A DNA stretch of 64,000 nt from Pseudonocardia humida (GCF_023898865.1 NZ_JAGSOV010000006.1:60112-124111), one strand, 5' to 3'. Counted from the first letter of the stretch, positions 32,558-41,107 are shown. A program made the numbers and translations. The notes: generated by a model from the letters alone, not told the origin.

Positions 32558-34312
32558 ATGGCGACCCTCTCACCGGCCCCCGTCCAGGCCCGCCCGCACC
32601 CGGTCCGCCGCACCCCGAAGGGGTCGGCGTTCCTGCGGATGCTGCGTACGACCGACCCCAAGGACATCGCGATCCTCTACATGGTCACGTCGTTCGGGTT
32701 CTTCCTGGCCGGCGGGGCGATGGCGTTGCTGATGCGCGGCGAGCTCGCGGTGCCCGGGCAGCAGTTCCTGTCCAACGAGCAGTACAACCAGCTGTTCACC
32801 ATGCACGGCACGATCATGCTGCTGCTCTACGCGACGCCGATCCTGTTCGCGTTCGCGAACTACATCGTGCCGCTGCAGATCGGCTCGCCGGACGTGGCGT
32901 TCCCGCGGCTGAACGCCTTCTCCTACTGGCTGTTCCTGTTCGGCGGGCTCACCGTGATGGCCGGGTTCCTCACCCCCGGCGGGGCCGCCGACTTCGGCTG
33001 GTTCGCCTACACCCCGCTCTCGGACGCGATCCGCTCCCCCGGCGTCGGCGCCGACCTGTGGATCATGGGGCTGGTCGTGGCCGGTCTGGGCACGATCCTG
33101 GGCGCGGTCAACTTCATCACCACGATCGTCTGCATGCGCTGCCCCGGCATGACGATGTTCCGGATGCCGATCTTCACCTGGAACATCTTCGTCACCGCGA
33201 TCCTCATCCTGATCGCGTTCCCGGTGCTGACCGCCGCGCTGCTGGGCCTGGCGGCCGACCGCCACCTCGGCGCGCACGTGTTCGACCCGGCCAACGGCGG
33301 GGTCATCCTGTGGCAGCACCTGTTCTGGTTCTTCGGCCACCCCGAGGTCTACATCGTCGCGCTGCCGTTCTTCGGCATCGTCACCGAGGTCCTGCCGGTG
33401 TTCAGCCGCAAGCCGCTGTTCGGCTACCGGACCCTCATCTTCGCCACGATCGCGATCGGGGGGCTGTCGATCGCGGTGTGGGCGCACCACATGTACGCCA
33501 CCGGCGCGGTGCTGCTGGCCTTCTTCTCGCTGACCACGTTCCTGATCGCGGTGCCCACCGGGATCAAGTTCGTGAACTGGATCGGCACCATGTGGAAGGG
33601 GAAGCTGACCTTCGAGACGCCGATGCTGTTCTCCATCGGGTTCCTGGCCACCTTCCTGTTCGGCGGGCTGACCGGCGTGCTGCTGGCCTCGCCGCCGCTG
33701 GACTTCCACGTCTCGGACACCTACTTCGTGGTGGCGCACTTCCACTACGTGCTGTTCGGCACGATCGTGTTCGCCACCTACGCCGGCATCTACTTCTGGT
33801 TCCCGAAGATGACCGGCCGCTTCCTGGACGAGACCTGGGGCAAGGTCCACTTCTGGCTCACCTTCATCGGGTTCCACCTGACGTTCCTGGTGCAGCACTG
33901 GCTGGGCAACGAGGGCATGCCGCGCCGCTACGCCGACTACCTGCCCACCGACGGGTTCACGACGCTCAACGCCATCTCCTCGATCGGGGCGTTCGTGCTC
34001 GGCGCCTCCACGCTGCCGTTCGTCTGGAACGTGTTCCGCAGCTACCGCTACGGCCGCGTCGCCACCGCGGATGACCCGTGGGGCTTCGGCAACTCGCTGG
34101 AGTGGGCCACCACCTGCCCGCCGCCGCGGCACAACTTCACCGAGCTGCCGCGGGTGCGCTCGGAGCGCCCGGCCTTCGAGCTGCACTACCCGCACATGTC
34201 CGAGCGGATGCGGACCGAGAGCCACGCCGGTCGCCACGCCGACCCCGGCGAGGTCGCGGCCCAGCAGGTCGGAGCGGAGGTCCAACCCGACGACGACCCG
34301 AAGTCCCGGTAG
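32558..34312 (+). CDS. ctaD: Cytochrome c oxidase subunit I (aa3 type)
   Basis: A 584-residue, 12-helix heme-copper oxidase core subunit. Low-spin heme ligand is in FTMHGTIM. The copper-B His and the cross-linked Tyr are in [10 protein letters not shown], further CuB ligands are the HH of WAHHMYATG, and the heme a3/a ligands are in [10 protein letters not shown]. Start ATG 32558 ([16 protein letters not shown]) follows GAGGTGAAGG; an in-frame GTG lies nine bases before. No other oxidase subunit or assembly gene is adjacent, so it is a stand-alone ctaD, as actinobacteria often have. Confidence 0.95.
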   Translation: MATLSPAPVQARPHPVRRTPKGSAFLRMLRTTDPKDIAILYMVTSFGFFLAGGAMALLMRGELAVPGQQFLSNEQYNQLFTMHGTIMLLLYATPILFAFANYIVPLQIGSPDVAFPRLNAFSYWLFLFGGLTVMAGFLTPGGAADFGWFAYTPLSDAIRSPGVGADLWIMGLVVAGLGTILGAVNFITTIVCMRCPGMTMFRMPIFTWNIFVTAILILIAFPVLTAALLGLAADRHLGAHVFDPANGGVILWQHLFWFFGHPEVYIVALPFFGIVTEVLPVFSRKPLFGYRTLIFATIAIGGLSIAVWAHHMYATGAVLLAFFSLTTFLIAVPTGIKFVNWIGTMWKGKLTFETPMLFSIGFLATFLFGGLTGVLLASPPLDFHVSDTYFVVAHFHYVLFGTIVFATYAGIYFWFPKMTGRFLDETWGKVHFWLTFIGFHLTFLVQHWLGNEGMPRRYADYLPTDGFTTLNAISSIGAFVLGASTLPFVWNVFRSYRYGRVATADDPWGFGNSLEWATTCPPPRHNFTELPRVRSERPAFELHYPHMSERMRTESHAGRHADPGEVAAQQVGAEVQPDDDPKSR

Positions 34313-34325
34313 CCGCGGCGGGCGG

Positions 34326-34634
34326 TCACGCGGAGCGCGAGGCCCCGGCGTCGGGATCGATGCCAGCGTCGCGCAGCCTGGTGCGCAGCCCGACGAGCCG
34401 GTGGAGCCGACTGCGCACCTGCTGGTTCCTTCCGAACGTGGCGCTGCCCTTCGCTCGGGTCGAGGTGGTGGGGGTGGTCGCGGTGGTGGCGATGCGCGGG
34501 CGCAGCCAGGCCGCCAGCGCGTCCGGGCCGTCGGCCGCGCGCAGGACGCGCACGAGGTCCTCGACCGCGTCGGTGTCGAGGTCGAGCACCTCGGCGGCGA
34601 TCACGACGAGGTCGGCGACGGTGAAGCGGATCAC
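34326..34634 (-). CDS. Small protein paired with RHH antitoxin-like gene (possible toxin)
   Basis: A 102-residue protein of no clear family. The first ~25 residues (MIRFTVADLVVIAAEVLDL) look faintly like the N-terminus of Doc/Fic death-on-curing toxins. No HxFx(D/E)GNK Fic motif follows, in this frame or the others. The C-terminal half is basic and Thr/Arg-rich. Its ATG overlaps the stop of the ribbon-helix-helix gene (ATGA) in the usual antitoxin-then-toxin order. It could be a truncated toxin, a diverged toxin, or simply a partner of unknown role. Confidence 0.5.
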   Translation of the reverse strand: MIRFTVADLVVIAAEVLDLDTDAVEDLVRVLRAADGPDALAAWLRPRIATTATTPTTSTRAKGSATFGRNQQVRSRLHRLVGLRTRLRDAGIDPDAGASRSA

Positions 34635-34870
34635 GAGTCGTCGTCCTGCAGCAGGCGCAGCGCGCGCTCGTGGCGGGCCAGGTTCTCCTGCAGCAGCCGG
34701 CGGAAGCGCTCGTCGCCGCGCCGCTGCTCGACCAGGGCGCCGATCGCCTCGCGGACCACGTCGGCGATCGTGCGCCCCTCGACCTCGGCGACCGTCTGCA
34801 GCCGTTCGGCCAGCTCCGGGTCCAGCCGCAGCATCATGTTCTTCGTCGAGGTCCCGCGCTCCGCCACCAC
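34631..34870 (-). CDS. Ribbon-helix-helix (CopG/Arc-like) DNA-binding protein, antitoxin-like
   Basis: A 79-residue protein. The strand NMMLRLDPELAERLQTVAEVEG followed by RTIADVVREAIGALV is a ribbon-helix-helix fold: one beta strand and two helices. The charged C-terminal tail (RGDERFRRLLQENLARHERAL) would bind a partner, as in antitoxins. GTG 34870 abuts a tandem TTGATACC repeat with no Shine-Dalgarno between, so the transcript may be leaderless, or translation may begin at the internal ATG-ATG (about 34834-34839). It probably binds the repeat and represses its own two-gene operon. Confidence 0.65.
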   Translation of the reverse strand: MVAERGTSTKNMMLRLDPELAERLQTVAEVEGRTIADVVREAIGALVEQRRGDERFRRLLQENLARHERALRLLQDDDS

Positions 34871-34893
34871 GGTATCAAGGTATCAAGATATCT
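34871..34893 (-). promoter_or_regulatory. Tandem repeat operator/promoter of the RHH module
   Basis: On the plus strand GGTATCAA occurs twice in tandem (34871-34878 and 34879-34886), followed by GATATCT. On the minus strand this reads as two TTGATACC units directly before the antitoxin start. An 8-base direct repeat next to the first codon is a typical layout for ribbon-helix-helix autorepression. Confidence 0.5.
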
Positions 34894-34974
34894 AGGCGTG
34901 TGGTCGACCTTGTTTCCCCGGTCGGGGTCGTGCTCTGCTCGTAGACGCTGATCGGAGCCGATCGAGGAGGCAGT

Positions 34975-35888
34975 ATGGGGACGCTGGACGGGCGGGTCGC
35001 GGTCATCACCGGCGCCGGCAGGGGCATCGGCGCGTCGATCGCGCGCCTGTTCGCCGCGCAGGGCGCGCGGCTGGTCCTCAACGACCTCGGCGCCGAGCCC
35101 GACGGCAGCGGCGCCGACCCCGGCCCCGCCCGCGAGGTCGCCGAGGAGATCACCGCGGCGGGCGGGCAGGCCGTGGCCGACGCGGGCGACGTCGCCGACA
35201 CCGCCACCGGCGAGCGGCTCGTGCGGCAGGCCGTGGAGCGCTACGGGCAGCTCGACGTGCTGGTGAACACGGCCGGCATCCTGCGCGACCGGATGATCTT
35301 CAACCTGCCCGAGCAGGACTGGGACGCGGTGGTCCGGGTGCACCTGCGCGGGCACTTCGCCACCATCAAGCCGGCCGCCGCCTACTGGCGCGAGCAGCGC
35401 AACCCCGACGGCCACTACCGCATCATCAACTTCACCTCGGACTCGGCGCTGCAGGCTCCCCGGGCCAGCCGAACTACGCCGCGGCCAAGATGGGCATCAT
35501 CGGGCTGACCGCCTCGCTGGCCAACGGCCTGGCCCGCTACGGCGTCACGGCCAACGCCATCGCCCCCGCCGCCGAGACCCGGCTCACCGCCACCGTGCCC
35601 AGCGAGAAGCGCGTCGGCTCCGGATCGGCCCGCCCCGAGATGTCCCCGGACAACATCGCCCCGATCGTCGCCTACATCGCAGGCACCGGCTCGGACTGGC
35701 TCTCCGGGCGCACCATCGGCGCGGACGGGCACGAGGTGCGGCTGTGGAACACCCCCGAGGTGATCGCCTCGGTGTCCTCGGACGGCGACTGGGACCTGGC
35801 CGACCTGGCGGCCAAGGTGGAGGCCGAGTTCCGCCCCGAGGCCGACGGCCTGGCCCCGTCGATCTTCATGCAGCAGGTGCCGCGGTAG
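34975..35888 (+). pseudogene. SDR-family oxidoreductase with a one-base frameshift
   Basis: Two frames together give a complete ~304-residue SDR like the 17-beta-hydroxysteroid dehydrogenase/MaoC-linked enzymes. The first (from ATG 34975, SD GAGGAGG) has the cofactor motif VITGAGRGIGASIARLF and LDVLVNTAGILRDRM. The second (to 35888) continues with MGIIGLTASLANGLARYG and the family C-terminus. At about 35453-35455, CTGCAG-GCTCCC lacks one G needed to read GSPGQPNYAAAKMG, which carries the catalytic YxxxK. One inserted base would restore the gene. It is either a genuine frameshift or a consensus error at a G/C-rich spot. Confidence 0.75.
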
Positions 35889-35950
35889 CCGGCGCGCCGG
35901 ACCCGGCCGGGCCCGGGGCGGGCACCGCGCCTCGCGCCGACGGCCGGTGA

Positions 35951-37042
35951 TCAGGGTAGGGGTGGGGAGCCCGCGGCCAGTGCGGTGCGCACGGCCGGGA
36001 CGACCTCGTCGCGGAACAGCCGCAGCGAGCGCAGCGAGACCGCCGGGTCGAGCGAGCCCCACGCGAACGCGCCGGCGAGGTAGTCGACCCCCGTCGCGCC
36101 GACGGCCGCGGCCACCTGCCCGGCCACCGTCCGCGGCGAGCCCAGCAGGAACCGCCCCTCGGCCGCGAGGGCCTCCACGTCGGGGGTCGTGGTGAAGCGG
36201 TCGCTGCCGTGCGCGCGCCACAGGTGGGCGAAGCTCGCGTAGTGGTCGGCGAAGGCCGGGCGGGCCAGCGCCGCGGCCTCCGCGTCGGTCGGCGCGACGA
36301 GGACGTGGCGCATGATCCCGAACCGCGGCTCGTCGCGGGGCCCGCGGTAGGTGGCGGCGCCGCGCTCGCGGGCCGCCCGGAAGCCGGCCAGGAAGACCTC
36401 CCGCTGCTCGCGCACGACCTCCGCGGCCGGGGCGGCGAAACCGAACCCGAACAGCACGCTGTAGCCGCGCTCCCCCAGCCGCGGCACCGAGGCGGGGTTG
36501 GACGTCGGGTACCACAGCGGCGGGTGCGGGCGCTGGTGGACGGGCAGGTGCAGGGGCACGTCCGCGCCGCCGCCGGGGCGGCGGAACACCCCCGTCTCCA
36601 GCGCCTCCAGCACGGATCCCACCAGCGCGTCGAACCGCTCGGCCGCCTCGCCCGGCCCCAGCCCGTACATCGCGGCCTCGAACGGCGAGGAGCCCCGGCC
36701 CACGCCGACCTCCAACCGGCCGTGGCTGAGCTGGTCGAGCATGGCGATCTCCTCGGCCAGCCGCAGCGGGTCGTGCAGCGGGACGACGAAGGTCGTCGGG
36801 GCGAGCCGGATGCGCCGGGTGGTCCGGGCCGCGGCGGCCAGGAACACCGCGGGCGAGGGCGCCATCCCGAGTGGGGTGCCGTGGTGCTCGGCCAGGTGGT
36901 AGACGGCGAAGCCGCCCTCGTCGGCCTCGGCGAGCAGGCCCAGCCGCCCGTCGTAGACCTCGGCGGGGGTGCTCCCCGGCACCGCGTCGACCCAGTCGAA
37001 CAGGCCGAACTCCAGCTCTGCTGCTCGTGCTGCTGCGGGCAA
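35951..37042 (-). CDS. LLM-class flavin-dependent oxidoreductase
   Basis: A ~363-residue luciferase-like monooxygenase. It has LEFGLFDWVDAV at the first strand, DEGGFAVYHLAEHHGTP, a TRRIRLAPTTFVVPLHDPLRLAEEIAMLD block, LSHGRLEVGVGRGSSPFE and a C-terminal GSPRTVAGQVAAAVG. There is no ATG or GTG in the right place; I take TTG 37042, with GGGGAGG ten bases before, but the start is uncertain. The open frame runs on to 37939 as an antisense shadow of the pirin gene. It is 83 bases downstream of the pirin gene on the same strand. Confidence 0.78.
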   Translation of the reverse strand: MPAAARAAELEFGLFDWVDAVPGSTPAEVYDGRLGLLAEADEGGFAVYHLAEHHGTPLGMAPSPAVFLAAAARTTRRIRLAPTTFVVPLHDPLRLAEEIAMLDQLSHGRLEVGVGRGSSPFEAAMYGLGPGEAAERFDALVGSVLEALETGVFRRPGGGADVPLHLPVHQRPHPPLWYPTSNPASVPRLGERGYSVLFGFGFAAPAAEVVREQREVFLAGFRAARERGAATYRGPRDEPRFGIMRHVLVAPTDAEAAALARPAFADHYASFAHLWRAHGSDRFTTTPDVEALAAEGRFLLGSPRTVAGQVAAAVGATGVDYLAGAFAWGSLDPAVSLRSLRLFRDEVVPAVRTALAAGSPPLP

Positions 37043-37125
37043 CGCCGTCCGCCTCCCCGTCGAGGTGATCTCCAGGCCCCGCTGATCCTCGCCGCCGCCC
37101 GGGTGCGGGCGGAAGGCACCTTCCG

Positions 37126-38091
37126 TCAGGCGGGGCGGGAGCGGCCGTGCCGGTCGCGGGCCTTGAGCCGCACGGTGGGCAGCTCGGGGGCCGGCAGCGG
37201 CGGGTGGGCGCAGTCGACGACGCCGCCGAACCGGCGGCCTGCCGTCCAGTCCGCGCGGGCGCGCGCGATGTCCTCGTGGGACCGCCCGACGAAGTTCCAC
37301 CACATGACCAGGTCCTCGGTGAACGGCTCGCCGCCCAGCAGCAGCACCCGCGCGCCCCCGGACACCTCGACCGGCGCGTCCGACCGGCCCGGCGCCAGGT
37401 AGAGCAGCGAGCCCCGCTCCAGCGCGGTGCCGGCGACCGTGGCCGCCCCCGCCACGACCAGCACGCCGTGCTCGAACCCCGGGTCCAGCGCCGGCCGCAG
37501 CGAGCCGGGGCCGTCGAAGACGAACTCGACGCCGAGCAGCGGGGTGTGCACGCGCGCCGGGGAGCGCAGTCCGCCGTACCGGCCGACGAGGACGGTCACG
37601 GTGGCCGCGCCCTCGCGGCGGACCGGCAGCGCGGCGTGGTGCTCGAAGCGCGGCTGCCCGTGGCGCGCCCCCTCGGGCAGCGCGACCCACAGCTGCAGGC
37701 CGTGCATGCCCGGCGGGTGCTCGGGCGGGGACTGCTCGGAGTGCGCGATCCCGTGCCCGGAGGTCATCAGGTTGAGCTGGCCGGGCCGGATCGCCTGGTC
37801 GCTGCCGAGGCTGTCGCGGTGCACGATCTCGCCCTCGACCAGCCAGGTGACGGTCTGCAGGCCGGTGTGCGGGTGCGGCGGGACCTGCATGCCCGGCCGG
37901 TCGCGCACGTCCTCCGGTCCGAAGTGGTCGACGAAGCACCAGGCCCCGACCATCCGGCGCCTGCGCAGCGGCAGCATCCGCCGCACGGTGGTGTAGCGGC
38001 CCAGGGGCACGTCGTGCCCGGGCAGCAGCACGCTCTCCGGCTCCGACCCGGTCGCGACCGTCGCCCCGAGCAACTCGTCCGGATCATCCAC
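37126..38091 (-). CDS. Pirin-family protein
   Basis: A 321-residue bicupin. The N-terminal cupin carries the metal ligands in PPHPHTGLQTVTW (two His) and SGHGIAHSEQSP (His plus Glu downstream). It is followed by GMHGLQLWVALPE and a second cupin ending EPFTEDLVMWWNFVGRSHEDI, the usual pirin C-terminal block. Bacterial pirins include quercetin dioxygenases and metabolic regulators; function here is open. GTG 38091 (VDDPDELLG) is the likely start; an earlier frame start at 38154 lies in a palindrome. Confidence 0.85.
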   Translation of the reverse strand: MDDPDELLGATVATGSEPESVLLPGHDVPLGRYTTVRRMLPLRRRRMVGAWCFVDHFGPEDVRDRPGMQVPPHPHTGLQTVTWLVEGEIVHRDSLGSDQAIRPGQLNLMTSGHGIAHSEQSPPEHPPGMHGLQLWVALPEGARHGQPRFEHHAALPVRREGAATVTVLVGRYGGLRSPARVHTPLLGVEFVFDGPGSLRPALDPGFEHGVLVVAGAATVAGTALERGSLLYLAPGRSDAPVEVSGGARVLLLGGEPFTEDLVMWWNFVGRSHEDIARARADWTAGRRFGGVVDCAHPPLPAPELPTVRLKARDRHGRSRPA

Positions 38092-38110
38092 CCCGGCAGT
38101 CTGCCCGATG

Positions 38111-38186
38111 CCCACCCGTCGAGAACGAAGTTGTCGTCGATTGGACCGGTCCACAACGACGACAGGTTCGTTCTCGACGGGGTGGG
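38111..38186. repeat. 76-bp near-perfect palindrome
   Basis: The left arm 38111-38147 and right arm 38148-38186 are inverted copies with only a few mismatches and a 1-2 base length difference. The shared parts are CGTCGAGAACGAA, TGTCGTCG and TGGACC, and the centre is GGACCGGTCC with no loop. It lies immediately upstream of the pirin start and of a hydrolase remnant. It is far longer than a regulator site. Confidence 0.75.
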
Positions 38187-38211
38187 GGCCGGGACCGCGC
38201 GCCCCGGCCGC

Positions 38212-38361
38212 CGTCTACGACATGCACGGCGGCGGGTTCGTCCTCGGCGATCTCGACACCGACCACGCCCGCAACATCGTGCTGGCCCGCGAGCTGGGGG
38301 GCGTCGTGGTGTCGGTGGACTACCGGCTGGCCCCGGAGACCCCGTTCCCCGGGCCCGCACC
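38212..38361 (+). pseudogene. Fragment of an HSL-family alpha/beta hydrolase
   Basis: About 50 codons read DMHGGGFVLGDLDTD then VVVSVDYRLAPETPFPGP. These are the oxyanion HGGG motif and the DYRLAPE block of hormone-sensitive-lipase-like esterases. There is no start, no nucleophile GDSAGG and no His/Asp part; after 38361 the frame is unrelated. The 5' border lies at the edge of the long palindrome. From 38362 to 38563 I see nothing else recognisable. Confidence 0.7.
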
Positions 38362-38563
38362 GCGGCCTCGGCGTCCGCGTCGAGCGCCGAGAGCCGCACC
38401 AGCAGCCCTTCCACCGCGGCGACGCTACGCGCAGGCACCGCCCCGGGACATCTCCATCCGGATCTGGACAGCCGGGCATTTCGCCCACCAAGCTGCACGC
38501 CCGGGCGTGTGACACGGGTCGCACGCGGCCGGCTCGCCCGGCACCGACGAAGGAGCCCGATCG

Positions 38564-40123
38564 ATGACCGCTCAGCTCTCCGACTACACCACCACCCTGG
38601 CCCGCTGGGAGGCCGAGCGCCCGCAGGCCCCGGCGATCACCTTCGAGGGCACGACCCGCACCTGGGCCGAGCTGGCGCAGCGGGTGCGGCGGGCGGCGGC
38701 GGCGCTGCGGGCCGCCGGGGTGCGCCCGGGCGACCGGATCGCCGTGCTCGACCTGAACCACCCGTCCTGCGTGGAGCTGACGCTGGCCTGCGCGCAGATC
38801 GGCGCGACCAACGCCGTGGTGAACTTCCGGCTGGCCCCGCCGGAGATCGTCTACGTGATCAACGACGCCGGGGCGCGGCTGCTGTTCGTCGGCCCGGAGT
38901 TCGCCGGGGCCGCCCAGCAGCTGCGCGACAAGATCCCCACGGTCGAGCAGGTCGTCCACATCGGCGGCGACGGCGACGAGTACGAGGCCTGGCTCGCCGC
39001 CCAGGAGCCCGACGCCGAGGTGCACCCGGCCGAGTCCGGCGACTGCTTCGTGCAGCTCTACACCTCGGGCACCACCGGCTTCCCCAAGGGCGCGATGCTG
39101 ACCCACGGCGGCATGCTCGCGCACGCCCGCAACGTGATGGTCGACTTCGAGCTGACCGACGAGGGCCGCGTGCAGGTCGCGATGCCGCTGTTCCACGTGG
39201 GCGGCACCAGCTACGCGCTGCTGGCGATCGCCGCCGGCGCGCAGATCCGCATGCTGCGCCTGCCCGACCCGGTCGCCGTCGTGGAGATGCTCGAACGCGA
39301 CCGCATCACCCACACGTTCCTCGTCCCGGCCCTGCTGGCCGCGATCGTGCAGGTGCCCGGGATCGCCGAGCGCGACTTCTCGGCCCTGCAGGCGCTGTCC
39401 TACGGCGCCTCGCCGATGCCGCTGCCGGTGCTGCGGGCCTGCCTGAAGCTGTTCCCCGGTGTGATGCACCAGGTCTACGGCATGACCGAGGCCTGCGGCG
39501 TGGTCAGCTCGCTGGGCCCGGAGGACCACGGCGACCCGGCCGTCGCGCACCGCCTGGTCTCCGCGGGCACCCCCACCCACGGCGTCGAGATCGAGATCCG
39601 CGACCCCGCGACCGGCGAGCCCGTGCCGACCGGCGAACCCGGCGAGATCTGGGTGCGCACCGACCAGCTGATGGGCGGCTACTGGGGCAAGCCGGAGGCG
39701 ACCGCCGCCGCGATCACCGAGGACGGCTGGCTGCGCTCGGGCGACGGCGGCCACATCGACGCCGACGGCTACATCTACGTCACCGACCGGATCAAGGACA
39801 TGATCATCTCCGGTGGGGAGAACATCTACCCGGCCGAGATCGAGCGCGTCCTGGCCGAGCACCCGACGGTCGGCGACGTGGCCGTGATCGGCGTGCCCGA
39901 CGACCGCTGGGGCGAGGTGCCCAAGGCGGTCGTCGTCGCCGCCCCCGGCCAGACCGTCGACCCGGAGGCGCTGATCGCCTTCGCCCGGGAGAACCTCGCC
40001 GGGTTCAAGGCCCCGAAGTCGGTCGACGTGGTCGACGAGCTGCCGCGCAACCCGACGGGCAAGATCCTCAAGAAGGACCTGCGCAAGCCGTTCTGGGAGG
40101 GCCGCGACCGCCAGGTCGTCTGA
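38564..40123 (+). CDS. Acyl-CoA synthetase (class I adenylate-forming)
   Basis: A 519-residue ATP-dependent acid-CoA ligase. The P-loop YTSGTTGFPKG is at 166-176, then YGMTEACG, GGYWGKPEATAAA, the hinge/lysine region TDRIKDMIISGGENIYPAEIE and the C-terminal Lys motif PTGKILKKDLR. It activates a fatty or aromatic acid as the AMP then CoA ester; substrate undetermined. ATG 38564 is preceded by GAAGGAGCC. It stands alone, with hydrolase debris before it and a tract of G/C homopolymers after it. Confidence 0.9.
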   Translation: MTAQLSDYTTTLARWEAERPQAPAITFEGTTRTWAELAQRVRRAAAALRAAGVRPGDRIAVLDLNHPSCVELTLACAQIGATNAVVNFRLAPPEIVYVINDAGARLLFVGPEFAGAAQQLRDKIPTVEQVVHIGGDGDEYEAWLAAQEPDAEVHPAESGDCFVQLYTSGTTGFPKGAMLTHGGMLAHARNVMVDFELTDEGRVQVAMPLFHVGGTSYALLAIAAGAQIRMLRLPDPVAVVEMLERDRITHTFLVPALLAAIVQVPGIAERDFSALQALSYGASPMPLPVLRACLKLFPGVMHQVYGMTEACGVVSSLGPEDHGDPAVAHRLVSAGTPTHGVEIEIRDPATGEPVPTGEPGEIWVRTDQLMGGYWGKPEATAAAITEDGWLRSGDGGHIDADGYIYVTDRIKDMIISGGENIYPAEIERVLAEHPTVGDVAVIGVPDDRWGEVPKAVVVAAPGQTVDPEALIAFARENLAGFKAPKSVDVVDELPRNPTGKILKKDLRKPFWEGRDRQVV

Positions 40124-40150
40124 GGTCGGTCTGCGCAGGGGCCGTGTCGT

Positions 40151-40270
40151 GCGGGGCCGGGGGGGGGGCCCCCCCCGGGGCGGCCCCCCCCCCCCCCCCG
40201 GGGGGGGGGGGCCCGGCGGGGCCCCCCGGCGGCCGGGGGGGCGGGTCCGGCGGCGCGGGTGTTGCCCCCC
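40151..40270. other. Low-complexity G/C homopolymer tract
   Basis: About 120 bases of nearly pure G and C runs: G10 C8 G4 near 40159-40180, then C16 (40184-40199) directly followed by G12 (40200-40211), and further C6-G7 runs. No coding pattern or regular unit is present. Sequence of this kind is unusual even in a GC-rich genome. It may be an unresolved region, a polymerase or basecalling artefact, or a real slippage-prone spot. Confidence 0.7.
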
Positions 40271-40290
40271 CGCCGCGGGCCTCAGCGCCC

Positions 40291-40783
40291 CTGCGAAGAC
40301 GGGTGGTTCTCCCGTTCGGGCCCGCCGGGCGACGCGCGTGTGCAGGGCGGGTGCACCGAGCCGGTGGGGGACGGGCTGGTCGCGAGCGGGCTGTGGTGGC
40401 GCTCGGAGCTGCCGGCGGTCGGGATGAGCGACGACGAGCTGGGCGGGCTGCGGTGATCGGGCTCGGTCGCGCCGGTGCGCCCGGGTGCCGACCTGGTGGC
40501 CGGCCCGGAGGAGCTGCGGGCGACCGAGGACGGCGCGGTCCGTCACCGGCTCGCGGTCCGAGCGGCGATCCCCCGCCTGGCGCCCGGGCCGCGATCAGCG
40601 ACGTGTCGGCGGCGGTCGAGCACGGACTGCCGATCTGGTTCGGCCCGCACCACGCGTTCGAGGTGGACGGGTCCAGGCCGGCCTGGCCGTGGTGCGCTGG
40701 ACCTGGTCGGACCTCGCCGACTTCGCGCCGGTCGCCGCCCGCCTCCGGGCGGCGCCGGCCCGCACCCTGACCCGTCTTCGCAG
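40291..40783. repeat. 14-bp inverted repeat flanking a degenerate segment
   Basis: CTGCGAAGACGGGT at 40291-40304 recurs exactly inverted at 40770-40783 (ACCCGTCTTCGCAG). Just outside, GCGCAGGGGCC occurs as a direct repeat near 40134 and 40798. The enclosed ~465 bases contain no intact gene. The layout resembles a decayed insertion or a rearrangement scar, but no transposase is visible. Confidence 0.45.
40610..40765 (+). pseudogene. Degenerate fragment, possibly the end of a DUF559-type endonuclease-like protein
   Basis: One frame gives LPIWFGPHHAFEVDG and, after a shift of frame around 40672, GLAVVRWTWSDLADF then APVAARLRAA. The second piece resembles the C-terminal strand-helix of DUF559/Vsr-like proteins that accompany AbiEi-type genes, where a V-x-R-x-TW-x-DL pattern precedes the last helix. 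Both pieces are short and in different frames, so I regard this as a gene relic with a weak family call. The rest of 40124-40879 shows no gene I can support. Confidence 0.25.
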
Positions 40784-40879
40784 ACCCGCCCGGGTCCGCG
40801 CAGGGGCCACCGCACCTGCGACGACCACCCCGCCCCTGCGACGACGATCGGGCGGCGGGTGCCGGGGGAGCCGGGGGCG

Positions 40880-41107
40880 TCAGGGGTGCTCGCCGCGCTT
40901 GCGGCGGATCTCCGCGATCTGGCGCTCCACGTCCTCCCAGAGGTACCGCGCGTGTCCGCCGGCCGGGGTACGCCACGTCGGACGGAGCAGTCCACTGCGG
41001 ACCATCCGATTGACGCTGACCTGCGAGATGCCGAGCCGTGTCGCCACTTGGCCGGAGGTCAGGTACTCGACGCCTGGCCGCGGGTGCTTCGACTGATCTT
41101 CGGCCAT
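40880..41107 (-). CDS. Small MerR/excisionase-like helix-turn-helix protein
   Basis: A 75-residue DNA-binding protein. YLTSGQVATRLGISQVSVNRMVRSG is the first helix-turn-helix of the MerR/BldC/Xis type, and the wing PTWRTPAGGHARYLWEDVERQ completes the domain. There is no effector domain. Such proteins act as excisionases of integrated elements or as BldC-like developmental regulators. It is divergent from an 81-residue Cys-containing protein, with paired TTGTATG repeats between them that could be its site. Confidence 0.75.
   Translation of the reverse strand: MAEDQSKHPRPGVEYLTSGQVATRLGISQVSVNRMVRSGLLRPTWRTPAGGHARYLWEDVERQIAEIRRKRGEHP

Noticed and set aside
32570..34285. A 571-codon minus-strand frame.
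   Set aside because: Exact antisense of ctaD, whose heme and copper ligands are all intact.
34326..34634. A complete Doc/Fic toxin.
   Set aside because: The N-terminus is faintly similar, but none of the three frames contains the Fic catalytic motif, so I only call it a possible toxin.
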